From Arenicola marina (Eukaryota > Annelida > Polychaeta > Arenicolidae), in contig OZ025260.1 of the NCBI GenBank assembly GCA_964019135.1, positions 29,382,254-29,446,253 of the forward strand: a DNA stretch of 64,000 nucleotides, read 5' to 3'. The notes below the pieces were generated by a model. That model worked only from the letters and a program-made list of their open reading frames with translations. It did not search any database and was not told the DNA's origin. Positions 10,326-22,845 of the stretch are shown here, piece after piece; positions within the stretch are counted from its first letter, which is position 1, and each line of letters opens with the position of its first letter. The position numbers and the translations under genes are program-made.

Positions 10326-12868
10326 CAGCAAACAGCTGACTAGTATAAATTGGCTGAGTGTAGCAGTTGTTATAAATAAAAAATGGTAAGAAGTCAGGAG
10401 TGGACGTTTTCACATCGTTAGGACAACGCTACCTGAAAAATCGGACATCATGAAATAAATATGTAATTGATTGTCTTTGACAAACGTGCTTCGTAAAAAA
10501 AAACATACATTGTCACGTCACAACGTTACCGCAACAAAAATAACGTTGCGTCGACGGTGTCATGACGTTAACCTGTTTGCTGGGAAGTGTGGTTTAAGCA
10601 CCACACACTATCGTTGGCTCTCTGGCGAGTAGAGGTCTGGCAGGGGGCTTCAGTACTCAGTGTCCATGTTTCAATATTCACAGTGTCCACAGTCGATTTT
10701 TGAAATAATGGTGTCGGTGTAAAATTTGACGACTTTTGAGGGTTTTTTTTTCAAAATCGCGTGTCGCTACTTATTTCGTACAGACCTTGCTTGTATTTGC
10801 TTACCCTGCATACTTTTTGCTTCATTTATAATTATAGGACCGTACTCAGTTTTTCATCACTCTTCGTCAGTTCAATCAGTTTTGTTACATGAATTAGACA
10901 CATTTCTCTTGCTTGACACCAACGTTTGTATCCACCTCATGCAATTACCTATTTATAATCAATACTTTTCAGTTTCAACCTTGGTGCGTGAAGACGTACG
11001 CATTATGAATGGAGATGTCAACAATTAATATAAATGAGCCGCGTCACGAAAACTGAAAATTCTTCCTTGGTACTTTGGTCTAGACTAGAACACTTCTGAT
11101 CAGTCAGAAAAAACGGTCGCCGTTTTATGTATGGCCGATGTTTAAGTTAATGTCCAGGAAAGGAGACATTACTGGTTAACAATGTAATAATAATCTAATA
11201 ATAAGAGTCCGAGGGAGAAGGCCGTGGACCCGTTGTTATCCGGCAATTCCCTTTCCGAGGCCATTAAATCATGTAAAATCCACGTTCCTATAAAACTTAC
11301 ACACTACATTACACAGCAATAGTGTCATGAGAGGACAATGGAGTGACGTCACCAATGGATTTTATGGCCTATTATATAACTACACAAGTGCCCCGAAGCC
11401 TCCTTCCCCCCAGGGACAGGAGGAGCTGGGAAGCAGACGAGGGGGTTGGAGTGGGAGAGGTGGGCATGGTTGAGGCGCTGGGAGACGTTACTCGGCAGAG
11501 GCAGAGCCTGTGGAACTTAGGGGGGTTGGGGGGGGGGGGGGGAGGGGGATGTTTGCACCAGATGGTATCTTCTCGTCGCACCGTTACAATATTGTTACCA
11601 AACAACCCACTAGATGGAAGCACAAGACATCTAATAACTATGGAAATAGTCACTAGATGCACTGATCGTTCCCTGCTTAGAGCGATTCTGAGAGACCCTT
11701 AGTCGAATTAAAGACGAACAGTGTCGCCATCTAGCGAATAGGGTCGCGTGGAGACGCCTGATCCGAAGGCCGACAGTGAACGCGCGAACAGTGTTGTCAT
11801 GGATACATGTGTTTCACAAGCACAAACTGTAAATGCGGCACCCAGTGCGGATGCTGGTAGAATTAAAACACTTAACAAAAGTGTATTCATGGATTTATTT
11901 TATGTAGCATATGTACATTACAATGATTAAATCGCAAACTGAGCAGAAATAAGTCGTATTTGCATGCGCATAGAAATACACAAACAAGCAACAAAACACA
12001 CAATGGAAAAGTACATCGTACAATAAAACAAGTTTTTGGATCATTCCAATGACGTTACGCCACAAATAGCCATACATATCAGCTTTATATTTGCTCCCGA
12101 AAACTGCTGTACCTCAATTATCAATAACATCTTTTAGCAACAGACTTCTTCATGGTTTATTGAAAACATATAAAGAACACAGAAAGTCATATCAAGCCAC
12201 ACGGACATCGTCATGCAGTTGTTTTATTTATATTTAGAAGCTGAATGATCTTGCTGCATACTTGACCATTTTAATCATGTCGATTACGGACAAACATTTT
12301 ACACATTCTGTATAAATACATTGTATGTGTATCAAATGAATATCTTGTAGTCATAAAAGCAACATAAATATTCCTTATTCATGAAAGCATCTAAGGATTT
12401 ACCAATAAGCAGGTAAGGATTCACCAGTGACCCCAAAATTAAGGATGCATTGCTGCGAGGATATGAAGGAGTGACATTAAGTGAATAAATGGAGCAGTTA
12501 ATAAGCGATATATTAAGGTCAAAGAGCGACAAGTGTTTGTGAAGTAGTGTACATCAGGCAAGATGAAGTTTTGTGTTGCATTCTTGAACCGTCAGTCGAC
12601 ACGTGCTTTTAGATAAAAGAACTTGTTTAAGGCATGCTACCCATTTAAATAACTTAGTAAAGGTTTCATTTCTCGAACATTAATGATTAAACTAATACTA
12701 TGTTGACTTATTACGAACAAAGAACAATTCAGTTTCTGACTGTCATCGTACGAGACAAATATGCGGAATATATCATCAAATACATTTGACCCCGACATTG
12801 ACCTAACCGCGTCGACATAGCAAACCATCACAAAGACCTAGCCTACGTTATCAATTGTCTATCTTTAC

Positions 12869-12872
<4 letters not shown>
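10326..12872. other. Unique, partly AT-rich sequence; no gene recognised
   Basis: 10330-11300 is unique and AT-rich with short open frames only. 11400-11560 has a G-rich tract. 11700-12870 is strongly AT-rich. No recognisable exon, RNA gene or element was found. Confidence 0.4.

Positions 12873-12912
<40 letters not shown>
12873..12912. repeat. (AT)20 microsatellite
   Basis: An uninterrupted run of about 20 AT dinucleotides. Confidence 0.95.
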
Positions 12913-12916
<4 letters not shown>

Positions 12917-13500
12917 TAAGGCGTCTTAATGGGAGACTCCTGGCCAAGCCGTATATTCACATGCACCCGATTACAATGCTTAATGGCTAGAGACATCTGG
13001 GAACTATATTTTTGGAAACTGACAAAGCATCCCATGAAAGTTTCATCATTCACTCATCTTTGGTAATCCTACTTATGGCAAAATCGATAAGTAATTTACT
13101 TTAAGTAAATATGTGCTGAATGTATGTCTGACACGTCAATACAATATGGCGCATCTTCCATATAGCATGCGTAATGTCCGATCCACCTGACGCTTCCAAC
13201 CAACATTGGATGTGTATCGGACTGAGATGGTTAGTAAGTTATATAAATGACTCGAATAAATAATTCGTCTGTTTTTTTCACACCAGGAGCACGCTGTGGT
13301 GACATAATTGTGTCTGGGAAACCGACGGCTGATCTCATGTTGGAGACAGCTGAGTGCAATGGTGTTCATCATCAAGATCTTCCTGGGGGTGTGCAAGGAT
13401 GTTGATGGCGTCGACCACCGTGATGTTCTGAACCAGATGGCGCAAAACACTAAGTCACGTACGTGACATTAGACGGCAGACGAAACCCGAGCGCAAAGTG

Positions 13501-13750
13501 ATGTCTGGTTGTATAGTGAAGACGCTTTAACCACTTCTGGTCTTATCGCGTAAATGGGAGAAGGAAGGGAGGAGGGGAGCCATGTCTCCGGGGTAATCCC
13601 CTACTCTTTACGAAGAAGGAAATGGGATCTTTATCCTGCGACCACACAGACATGGCCACAGCGGGGCATGAACCATCGATCCACGTGTCGTTAGCCTCTC
13701 AGGTGGCCAGAACGCTCAATGCGAGCGCTCGAGCCCACTGAACCATCAAA
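13501..13750 (-). mobile_element. tRNA-derived SINE, copy 1 (minus strand)
   Basis: Read on the minus strand this begins with a tRNA-like head. An A-box-like TGGTTCAGTGGGCTCGAG lies at 13745-13728 and a B-box-like GGTTCATGCCC at 13674-13664. A tRNA-unrelated body follows, with GTCTGTGTGG, GGATAAAGATCCC, GGAGACATGGCTCC and GACCAGAAGTGGTTAAAGCG. The same body occurs at 49177-49405. The A and B boxes are about 70 bases apart, wider than the roughly 44 of an intronless tRNA. The head contains a partly duplicated GAGCG-TC segment that explains the extra length. Confidence 0.75.
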
Positions 13751-14800
13751 GTAATGTTTGATTAATAATAGATCAGGCACTGATCTCACAGGCACTGATC
13801 TCACAGATGAACCTTCCAGGACCAGCTGTATATGTTGAGGATTAGCTGGTTGCATACTGCCGTCGTCAATATATACCTGCAACATCCGACAATGTAGAAG
13901 ATGTGTTCCTAGGAAACGTAACTGTTACTTCTATAATACATATACTGTGATTACAAATAAGCCATGAAAGTCTACCAAACCATTGAAAGACAAGAGCCAA
14001 GAACAGTTATTTACGTTCTCTTTTGGTTCTATAATGTTATTTCACCGTTTCCGCAAGCGATACAGTAGGAAGCTCCGTCTGTTTATATATCTCTCCATTT
14101 GATACAAATTAGTGCCAGCTCTTGTAGCGTTGTTAGTGAGGTCAGTTTCAAGTCACTTAAAGCTCTTGGCTCTTTGGGTATGTCAGTATTAATTTTATGT
14201 AAATCTTAGCACCATTGGCATTTGCCAAGATCGTATGACCTTTAAATGAATATATTTAAATTGGCATTTGTGAAATATTTTTTTGCCATTTTGAAGTAAA
14301 CCTATACTGGAAATGCCAACATGGCGTTATATAGATCTTTATATGGATACATATATCTGTACTAACGTTTCTTGATCGATGAGGGATTTCTATTGTTGAA
14401 CGTAGAACCATGGTGAGCTGAAAGGCAAAGAGACCTGTTATGACTAGGTCACGAGGTCACGGGATCACAGGGTCACGTGGTTATGGGGTCACGGTGAATG
14501 CTTCCATTGCCGCGGCCAAGTCTGATTCAGTGGCCGCCAGGTGGCGACACCGGTGCACTATTTAGTCTCTGAACGATAGGTTGAAGCGATTATTGCCAGC
14601 TATGCAAGCATTACGCCACATAATAAAATTGCAAACAGAGAGCAAAGCTTTAACCAGCAATGTGTAGAAATTAATAGGTTTCAACGGTTTGAAAGAAGCG
14701 ATCGCCAGCCACGATTTCGCCGCTTAACCCGGCGATAGTCTAATTATATTCAAAACGGAAATGACGCCTACTGTGTGAGCAAAATAAGAGCCTGTAATCA
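13751..14800. other. Unique sequence upstream of the THAP exon
   Basis: No repeat or gene recognised. A CTCF-like motif lies at 14534-14547. The segment 14440-14490 is a short GGTCACGRGGTCA-rich patch made of TCACG half-site repeats. Confidence 0.4.
14534..14547 (+). promoter_or_regulatory. CTCF-like motif
   Basis: CCGCCAGGTGGCGA fits the CCASYAGRKGGCRS form of the CTCF core. It lies about 340 bases upstream of the THAP start codon. Confidence 0.4.
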
Positions 14801-14807
14801 TCCTTAT

Positions 14808-14815
14808 TATAAATA
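14808..14815 (+). promoter_or_regulatory. TATA box candidate
   Basis: TATAAATA lies 72 bases before the THAP start codon, which would put transcription start near 14840 and give a short 5' leader. No other core promoter element is evident. Confidence 0.35.
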
Positions 14816-14886
14816 GCTGCGATACCAATCTTCGCAAGACGTATATCAATATGTTTGGATGCCATTTTCCATGAAACACTAAGATC

Positions 14887-14971
14887 ATGGACTACTGCGT
14901 CGCTTGGAACTGCCGCAATTCATCCGTAAATTGCGGACCTGATCTCTCGTTTCACGCGTTTCCCCTGAAGG
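14887..14971 (+). CDS. First coding exon of a THAP-domain protein (partial)
   Basis: Starts at an ATG with a strong Kozak context (A at -3, G at +4). The peptide opens MDYCVAWNCRN and continues to SFHAFPLK. This is the N-terminal half of a THAP zinc finger: the first two zinc ligands as C-x4-C (Cys4, Cys9) at the extreme N-terminus, then the conserved SFHxFP strand (residues 21-26). In the family the later C-x2-H ligands lie about 40 residues on, and they are absent from the read-through frame, which ends at 15114. An intron in this part of the domain is known in the family (human THAP1 exon 1 ends just after its SFHK). The donor GTACCT at 14972 fits such an intron. The remaining exons are not visible and could lie past the 20-bp array. 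THAP proteins are sequence-specific DNA binders, and some are transposon-derived. A decayed P-element-type fragment is the main alternative. Confidence 0.65.
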
Positions 14972-15622
14972 GTACCTCCACTGTGAACAGTTCCTTCCGC
15001 GAGATAACTTCCAGTTATAACGCAGGGCGGCGCCACATGAAGGGCCACAATAAACGTCACTTGCTCGGGCAAAATGGCGTGCCGCTCGACAATGATGGGG
15101 GCGGGCTGGCTTAATTGTTTTCTCCTTACCAGTCGGCCGACACGAACCGTTAGCACTCGCCATTTTAACTTTAAGATGTAAACTTTCGGTGCAGATCGCG
15201 ATTAGATTAGGTTGGACACCCGCTTTACTGTTATTATTAAATATTGCATAGTATCTACCCGACTAGTTATAGTGACAGAATATATGGTGTCAGTACTGTC
15301 ACACATTATGTGACAGTGATGGACAGACAAGCTTTCGATGATGTCGTCAGTCGAGAAAAAAATGTGTCTGCCCAGGACATGTCCCTCCCACCCCTCCCAG
15401 CCCCACCCATCTCCTCCCCTCACCAAGCTGCTTCCACGTGGCAAAACCTTAGCTATTACGCCGGATTAATCTCTCTTTTGGCCATATGGACTGTTGCCAT
15501 GGGAACCCTGAACATAGCTCCGAGGCAGATGTGATCTTCCAGATGAAGCGGCGCTTTCTGCCCGGATAACGTAATGACGTCACCAAGGTACGCCAAGTCG
15601 TTCGTCGAAAGGAAACCCGCAA
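14972..15622. other. Putative THAP intron start; no exon recognised
   Basis: Unique sequence. An 11-base-scale palindrome, ACTGTCACA-x5-TGTGACAGT, sits at 15295-15317. No segment matching the missing THAP W, C-x2-H or AVPTIF-like parts was seen. Confidence 0.4.
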
Positions 15623-15624
15623 CT

Positions 15625-16395
15625 GAGATCCGCCACCCATACCTGGGATTCGCACCCATACCTAGGATTCGCACCCATACCTGGGATTTGTCACCCATAC
15701 CTGGGATTTGTCACCCATACCTGGGATTTGCACCATTCCTGGGATTCGCACCCATACCTGGGATTTATTACCCATACCTGGGATTCTCACCCATACCTAG
15801 GATTTGCACCCATATCTGGGATCCGCCACCCATACCTGGGATCCGCTACCCATACCTCAGATTTGCCACCCGTACCTGGGATCCGCCACCCATACCTAGG
15901 ATTTGCACCCATATCTGGGATCCGCCACCCATACCTGGGATCCGCTACCCATACCTCAGATTTGCCACCCGTACCTGGGATCCGCCACCAATACCTGGGA
16001 TTTGTCACCCATACCTGGGATCCGCCACCAATACCTAGGATCTGTCACTCATACCTGGGATCCGCCGCCCATACCTGGAATCCGCCACCCATACCTCGGA
16101 TTTGCACCATACCTGGGATCCGCTACCCATACCTGGGATCCGCCATCCATAAATGGGATTTGTCACCCATGCCTGGGATCCTCCACCAATGCCTGGTATC
16201 CGCCAACTATAACTGGGATCCGTCACCCATACCTGGGATCCGTCACCCATACCTGGGATCTGCTACCTATACCTGGGATCCGCCACCCATACCTAGGATC
16301 TGTCACTCATACCTGGGATCTGCCACCTATACCTGGGATCCCCCACCCATGCATGGGATTCGCCAGGGATGCCTGGGTTTTGTCAGGGATGCCCG
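15625..16395. repeat. 18-20 bp minisatellite with 99-bp higher-order unit
   Basis: About 39 copies of a CCGCCACCCATACCTGGGAT-type unit, with 18- and 19-base length variants. A five-unit block starting at 15797 is repeated at 15896, exactly 99 bases later. Three units make 60 bases, so plus-strand frames stay open for up to 223 codons (YLGSATHTWDPPPIPGIRHP-like). The translation reflects the DNA repeat. Confidence 0.92.
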
Positions 16396-17621
16396 ATGAG
16401 CGGAAAGCAGACGTTCTTTTTGTAAATGTCATTTCTGCGCAGCTTTTCTTGTAGATTCCTGCATGAATTCATCGAGGGCACCATTACAACATTTACCGGC
16501 TTGTATTATTTTGCTTGGAATGAATATGCCTCACGAAGTGTTGAAGCTCTTGATTATGATGGATACTGGAAAGCAGATACTGAGGGGGGTGGAGTTCTAT
16601 ATAATTATGTGGATGCATGTGTGTGTGTGTGGGTGGGGGTGGGGGGGGGGCAGGGGCTGAGTGTGAGGGGGTTGGCGGTAGCGAGGTAGGGGGGATGCTC
16701 GATGGTATGCTTCTTCTGCGATGGCGGCAAGGCGTGGAATTCTCCCGTAACTAATTACCGGAAATAAGAAAATAGTGTACAGGCGTATCACTGCTACCTA
16801 CCTGCGCCGAGGAAAGATAAAAACATGAGGCAATAAGATTACAGAAAAAAGGTTGTGATAGAGAGGAATCTTGGCACTGGCGATAAGAACCAGAAAGACT
16901 CATTCAACCTTTCCGCTCGGTGGTATGATGTAGTCAATGATCTGCCCACGGGGAGAGATATCTTGGGTCAGAATCGGAAGAGTTGGAGCGATGACAGTCA
17001 ACTGGGTAATTGCCTATCATCGCTGTATTTTATGAGGCGTGGTCGCCGCACGAGACATAAAAACAGACCAGTTTAATAGGGCAGCTTAGGTTTTACCTGA
17101 TTGAACAACCATGTCCCCTATAAGCTGATCGACAAGGCAAGACCCTCGCCATTAGGTCTACTGGATTTACTTCTCCAGGTCCCTCTCGTCACGTGGTTTA
17201 TCCGACCACGGAGATTATCTCGTCTCTCTGGTAGACTGAAGCAGACGACATTTTGATTGAGGTCAGCCACACGTGAAGGTCGTTTGTCGCGCGTCCCCGC
17301 CCCGGGAGGCCCTTCCAGCCTTTGTGTGCATGTGCACTGCCCGGGCCGAGTGACCCATCCATCACGGCGGTGAAGAATGAAAATCGACCTTGTCACCAGG
17401 GGGCGCCTGTCACTTCACAGCTCCTGCCAGCCGATTCACTTGATGAATGGGCGTTAAAATAGACGAAGCCGCACAAGGCTTTTCCGCCATGTCGTCCCTG
17501 TCATTTTTACATGCGCAAGTCGTTTATAACTATGACGAAGAGGTACGCTAGGCATGACTCCGGTGGCTCCGTGTCGCGGAATGCCTGCTGTAGTAGTGTC
17601 AGGCCACAAGTCCCCATCTCT
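16396..17621. other. Unique sequence with GT/G tract; no gene assigned
   Basis: A polypyrimidine-AG (16441-16454) precedes an 80-codon open segment (GLYYFAWNEYASRSVEALDY region) that looks moderately exon-like but matches no family I know and lacks a good donor. A (GT)n/G-rich tract lies at 16617-16655. A CTCF-like motif is at 17394. Confidence 0.4.
17394..17407 (+). promoter_or_regulatory. CTCF-like motif
   Basis: CACCAGGGGGCGCC is a near-ideal CTCF core. It is 215 bases left of the 5.2-kb array, in the same orientation as the sites at 1880 and 2658. Confidence 0.4.
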
Positions 17622-20600
17622 GTTACCCCGCTACGTGCTAGTTACCCCTCCAACGTGCTAGTTACCCCTCCAACGTGCTAGTTACCCCTTCAACGTGCTA
17701 GTTACCCCTCCAACGTGCTAGTTACCCCTCCAACGTGCTAGTTAACCCTCCAACGTGCTAGTTACCCCTCCAACGTGCTAGTTACCCCTCCAACGTGCTA
17801 GTTACCCCTCCAACGTGCTAGTTACCCCTCCAACGTGCTAGTTACCCCTTCAACGTGCTAGTTACCCCTCCAACGTGCTACTAACCCCTTCAAAGTGCTA
17901 GTTACCCCTCCAACGTGCTACATACCCCTCCAACGTGCTAGTTACCCCTCCAACGTGCTAGTTACCCCTCCAACGTGCTAGTTACCCCTCCAACGTGCTA
18001 GTTACCCCTTCAACGTGCTAGTTACCCCTCCAACGTGCTACTAACCCCTTCAAAGTGCTAGTTACCCCTCCAACGTGCTACATACCCCTCCAACGTGCTA
18101 GTTACCCCTCCAACGTGCTAGTTACCCCTCCAACGTTCTAGTTACCTCTCCAACGTGCTAGTTACCCATCCAACGTGCTAGTGACCCTCCAACGTGCTAG
18201 TTACCCCTCCAACGTGCTACTTACCCCTCTAACGTGCTAGTTACTCTTCCAACGTGCTAGTTACCCCTCCAACGTGCTAGTTACCCCTCCAACGTGCTAG
18301 TTACCCCTCCAACGTGCTACTTACCCCTCCAACGTGCTAGTTACCCTCCAACATGCTAATTACCCCTCCAACGTGCTAGTTACCACTCTAACGTGCTAAT
18401 TGCCCCTCCAACGTGCTAGTCACCCCTCCAACGTGCTAGATACCCCTCCAACGTGCTAATTACCCCTCTAACGTGCTAGTTACCACTCTAACGTGCTACT
18501 TACATCTCTAACGTTCTAGTTACCCCTCCAACGTGCTAGTTGCCCCTCCAACGTGCTAGTTACCCTCCAACGTGCTAATTACCCCTCCAACGTGCTAGTT
18601 ACCCCTCCAACGTTCTAGTTACCTTCCAACGTGCTAATTACCCCTCCGACGTGCTACTTACCCCTCTAACGTTCTAGTTACATCTCCAACGTGCTAGTCA
18701 CCCCTCCAATGTGCTAGTTACCCTCCAACGTGCTAATTACCCCTCTAACGTGCTAGTTACCACTCTAACGTGCTACTTACCCTCTAACGTGCTAGTTACT
18801 CTTCCAACGTGCTAGTTACCCCTCCAACGTGCTAATTACCCCTCCAACGTGCTAGTTACACTCCAACGTGCTAATTACCCCTCCAACGTGCTAGTTACCC
18901 CTCCAACGTGCTAGTTACCCCTCCAACGTTCTAGTTACCACTCCAACATGCTAGTTATCCCTCTAACGTGCAGTTACTCTTCCAACGTGCTACTTACCCC
19001 TCTAACGTGTTAGTTACTCTTCCAACGTGCTAGTTACCACTCCAACGTGCTAGTTACCCCTCCAACGTGCTAGTTACCCCTCCAACGTGCTAGTTACCAC
19101 TCCAACATGCTAGTTACCCCTCCAACGTGCAGTTACTCTTCCAACGTGCTACTTACCCCTCCAACGAGCTAGTTACCCCTCCAACGAGCTAGTTACCCCT
19201 CCAATGTGCTAGTTACCCCTCCAACGTGCTAGTTACCCCTCCAACGAGCTAGTTACCCCTCCAATGTGCTAGTTACCCCTCCAACGTGCTAGTTACCCCT
19301 CCAACGTGCTAGTTACCCCTCCAATGTGCTAGTTACCCCTCCAACGTGCTAGTTACCCCTCCAACGAGCTAGTTACCCCTCCAATGTGCTAGTTACCCCT
19401 CCAACGTGCTAGTTACCACTCCAACATGCTAGTTATCCCTCTAACGTGCAGTTACTCTTCCAACGTGCTACTTACCCCTCTAACGTGTTAGTTACTCTTC
19501 CAACGTGCTAGTTACCACTCCAACGTGCTAGTTACCCCTCCAACGTGCTAGTTACCCCTCCAACGTGCTAGTTACCACTCCAACATGCTAGTTACCCCTC
19601 CAACGTGCAGTTACCCCTCCAACGAGCTAGTTACCCCTCCAACGAGCTAGTTACCCCTCCAATGTGCTAGTTACCCCTCCAACGTGCTAGTTGCCCCTCC
19701 AATGTGCTAGTTACCCCTCCAACGTGCTAGTTACCACTCCAACGTGCTAGTTACCCTCCAACATGCTAATTACCCCTCCAACGTGCTAGTTACCACTCTA
19801 ACGTGCTAATTGCCCCTCCAACGTGCTAGTCACCCCTCCAACGTGCTAGATACCCCTCCAACGTGCTAATTACCCCTCCAACGTGCTAGTTACCACTCTA
19901 ACGTGCTACTTACATCTCTAACGTTCTAGTTACCCCTCCAACGTGCTAGTTACCCCTCCAACGTGCTAGTTACCCTCCAACGTGCTAATTACCCCTCCAA
20001 CGTGCTAGTTACCCCTCCAACGTGCTAGTTACCTTCCAACCTGCTAATTACCCCTCCGACGTGCTACTTACCCCTCTAACGTTCTAGTTACATCTCCAAC
20101 GTGCTAGTTACCCCTCCAATGTGCTAGTTACCCTCCAACGTGCTAATTACCCCTCTAACGTGCTAGTTACCACTCTAACGTGCTACTTACCCTCTAACGT
20201 GCTAGTTACTCTTCCAACGTGCTAGTTACCCCTCCAACGTGCTAATTACCCCTCCAACGTGCTAGTTACACTCCAACGTGCTAATTACCCCTCCAACGTG
20301 CTAGTTACCCCTCCAACGTGCTAGTTACCACTCCAACATGCTAGTTACCCCTCCAACGTGCTAATTACCCCTCTAACGTGCTAGTTACCACTCCAACATG
20401 CTAGTTACCCCTCCAACGTGCAGTTACTCTTCCAACGTGCTACTTACCCCTCCAACGAGCTAGTTACCCCTCCAACGAGCTAGTTACCCCTCCAATGTGC
20501 TAGTTACCCCTCCAACGTGCTAGTTACCCCTCCAATGTGCTAGTTACCCCTCCAACGTGCTAGTTACCACTCCAACGTGCTAGTTACCCCTCCAACGTGG

Positions 20601-22842
20601 TAGTTACTCCTCCAACGTGTTAGTTACCCCTCCAACGTGGTAGTTACCCCTCCAACGTGCTAGTTACCCCTCCAACGTGTTAGTTACCCCTCCAACGTGG
20701 TAGTTACTCCTCCAACGTGTTAGTTACCCCTCCAACGTGCTAGTTACCCCTCCAACGTGGTAGTTACTCCTCCAACGTGTTAGTTACCCCTCCAACATGC
20801 TAGTTACCCCTCCAACGTGCTAATTACCCCTCCAACGTGCTAGTTACCACTCCAACATGCTAGTTACCCCTCCAACGTGCAGTTACTCTTCCAACGTGCT
20901 ACTTACCCCTCCAACGAGCTAGTTACCCCTCCAACGAGCTAGTTACCCCTCCAATGTGCTAGTTACCCCTCCAACGTGCTAGTTACCCCTCCAATGTGCT
21001 AGTTACCCCTCCAACGTGCTAGTTACCACTCCAACGTGCTAGTTACCCCTCCAACGTGGTAGTTACTCCTCCAACGTGTTAGTTACCCCTCCAACGTGGT
21101 AGTTACCCCTCCAACGTGGTAGTTACCCCTCCAACGTGGTAGTTACCCCTCCAACGTGGTAGTTACCCCTCCAACGTGCTAGCTACCCCTCCAACGTACT
21201 ACTTACCCCTCTAACGTGCTAGTTACTCTTCCAACGTGCTAGTTACCCATCCAACGAGCTAGTTACCCCTCCAATGTGCTAGTTACCCCTCCAACGTGCT
21301 AGTTACCACTCCAACATGCTAGTTACCCTTCCAACGTGCTAGTTACTCTTCAAACGTGCTAGTTACCCCTCCAACGTTCTAGTTACCCCTCCAACGTGCT
21401 ACTTACCCCTCTAACGTGCTAGTTACCCCTCCAACGTGCTAGTTACCCTCCAACGTGCTAGTTACCCTCCAACGTGCTAATTACCCCTCCAACGTGCTAG
21501 TTACCACTCTAACGTGCTACTTACACCTCTAACGTTCTAGTTACCCCTCCAACGTGCTAGTTACCCCTCCAACGTGCTAGTTACCCTCCAACGTGCTAAT
21601 TACCCCTCCAACGTGTGAGTTACCCCTCCAACGTTCTAGTTACCTTCCAACGTGCTAATTACCCCTCCGACGTGCTACTTACCCCTCTAACGTTCTAGTT
21701 ACATCTCTAACGTGCTAGTTACCCCTCCAATGTGCTAGTTACCCTCCAACGTGCTAATTACCCCTCTAACGTGCTAGTTACCACTCTAACGTGCTACTTA
21801 CCCTCTAACGTGCTAGTTACTCTTCCAACGTGCTAGTTACCCCTCCAACGTGCTAATTACCCCTCCAACGTGCTAGTTACACTCCAACGTGCTAATTACC
21901 CCTCCAACGTGCTAGTTACCCCTCCAACGTGCTAGTTACCCCTCCAACGTGCTAGTTACCACTCCAACATGCTAGTTATCCCTCTAACGTGCAGTTACTC
22001 TTCCAACGTGCTACTTACCCCTCTAACGTGTTAGTTACTCTTCCAACGTGCTAGTTACCACTCCAACGTGCTAGTTACCCCTCCAACGTGCTAGTTACCC
22101 CTCCAACGTGCTAGTTACCACTCCAACATGCTAGTTACCCCTCCAACGTGCAGTTACTCTTCCAACGTGCTACTTACCCCTCCAACGAGCTAGTTACCCC
22201 TCCAACGAGCTAGTTACCCCTCCAATGTGCTCGTTACCCCTCCAACGTGCTAGTTACCTCTCCAATGTGCTAGTTACCCCTCCAACGTGCTAGTTACCAC
22301 TCCAACGTGCTAGTTACCCCTCCAACGTGCTAGTTACTTCTCCAACGTGTTAGTTACCCCTCCAACGTGGTAGTTACCCCTCCAACGTGGTAGTTACCCC
22401 TCCGACGTGTTAGTTACCCCTCCAACGTGCTAGTTACCCCTCCAACGTACTACTTACCCCTCTAACGTGCTAGTTACTCTTCCAACGTGCTAGTTACCCA
22501 TCCAACGAGCTAGTTACCCCTCCAATGTGCTAGTTACCCCTCCAACGTGCTAGTTACCACTCCAACATGCTAGTTACCCCTCCAACGTGCTAGTTACTCT
22601 TCCAACGTGCTAGTTACCCCTCCAACGTGCTAGTTACCCCTCCAACGTGCTACTTACCCCTCTAACGTGCTAGTTACCCCTCCAACGTGCTAGTTACCAC
22701 TCCAACATGCTAGTTACCCCTCCAACGTGCTAGTTACCCCTCCAACCTGCAGTTACTCTTCCAACGTGCTAGTTACCCCTCCAACGTACTACTTACCCCT
22801 CTAACGTGCTAGTTACAACTCAAACGTGCTAGATACCCCTCT
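17622..22842. repeat. 5.2-kb minisatellite of a 20-bp unit
   Basis: Roughly 260 copies of GTTACCCCTCCAACGTGCTA. Variants include CTCTAACG, CCAATG, ACGAGC, ACGTGG and one- or two-base deletions (CCCTCC to CCTCC, TGCTAG to TGCAG). Higher-order structure is clear. The rare variant CCCCTCCGACGTGCTACTTA occurs at 18641, 20051 and 21662, each inside a matching neighbourhood, so blocks of about 1410 and 1611 bases were duplicated. The left 500 bases are the most uniform. Every frame carries stops (CTAG), so no long frame exists. Confidence 0.97.
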
Positions 22843-22845
22843 ACA

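Noticed and set aside
13288..13457. Internal exon between TTTTTTCACACCAG and GTACGT
   Set aside because: Every plus-strand frame has a stop between the acceptor and donor, or gives no recognisable product.
15574..16454. 223-codon YLGSATHTWDPPP frame
   Set aside because: Three 20-base units make 60 bases, so frames persist. Overlapping frames on both strands are equally open.
16441..16600. Exon-like segment after a polypyrimidine-AG (GLYYFAWNEYASRSVEAL)
   Set aside because: Reasonable acceptor, but no donor, no known domain and no linked exon.
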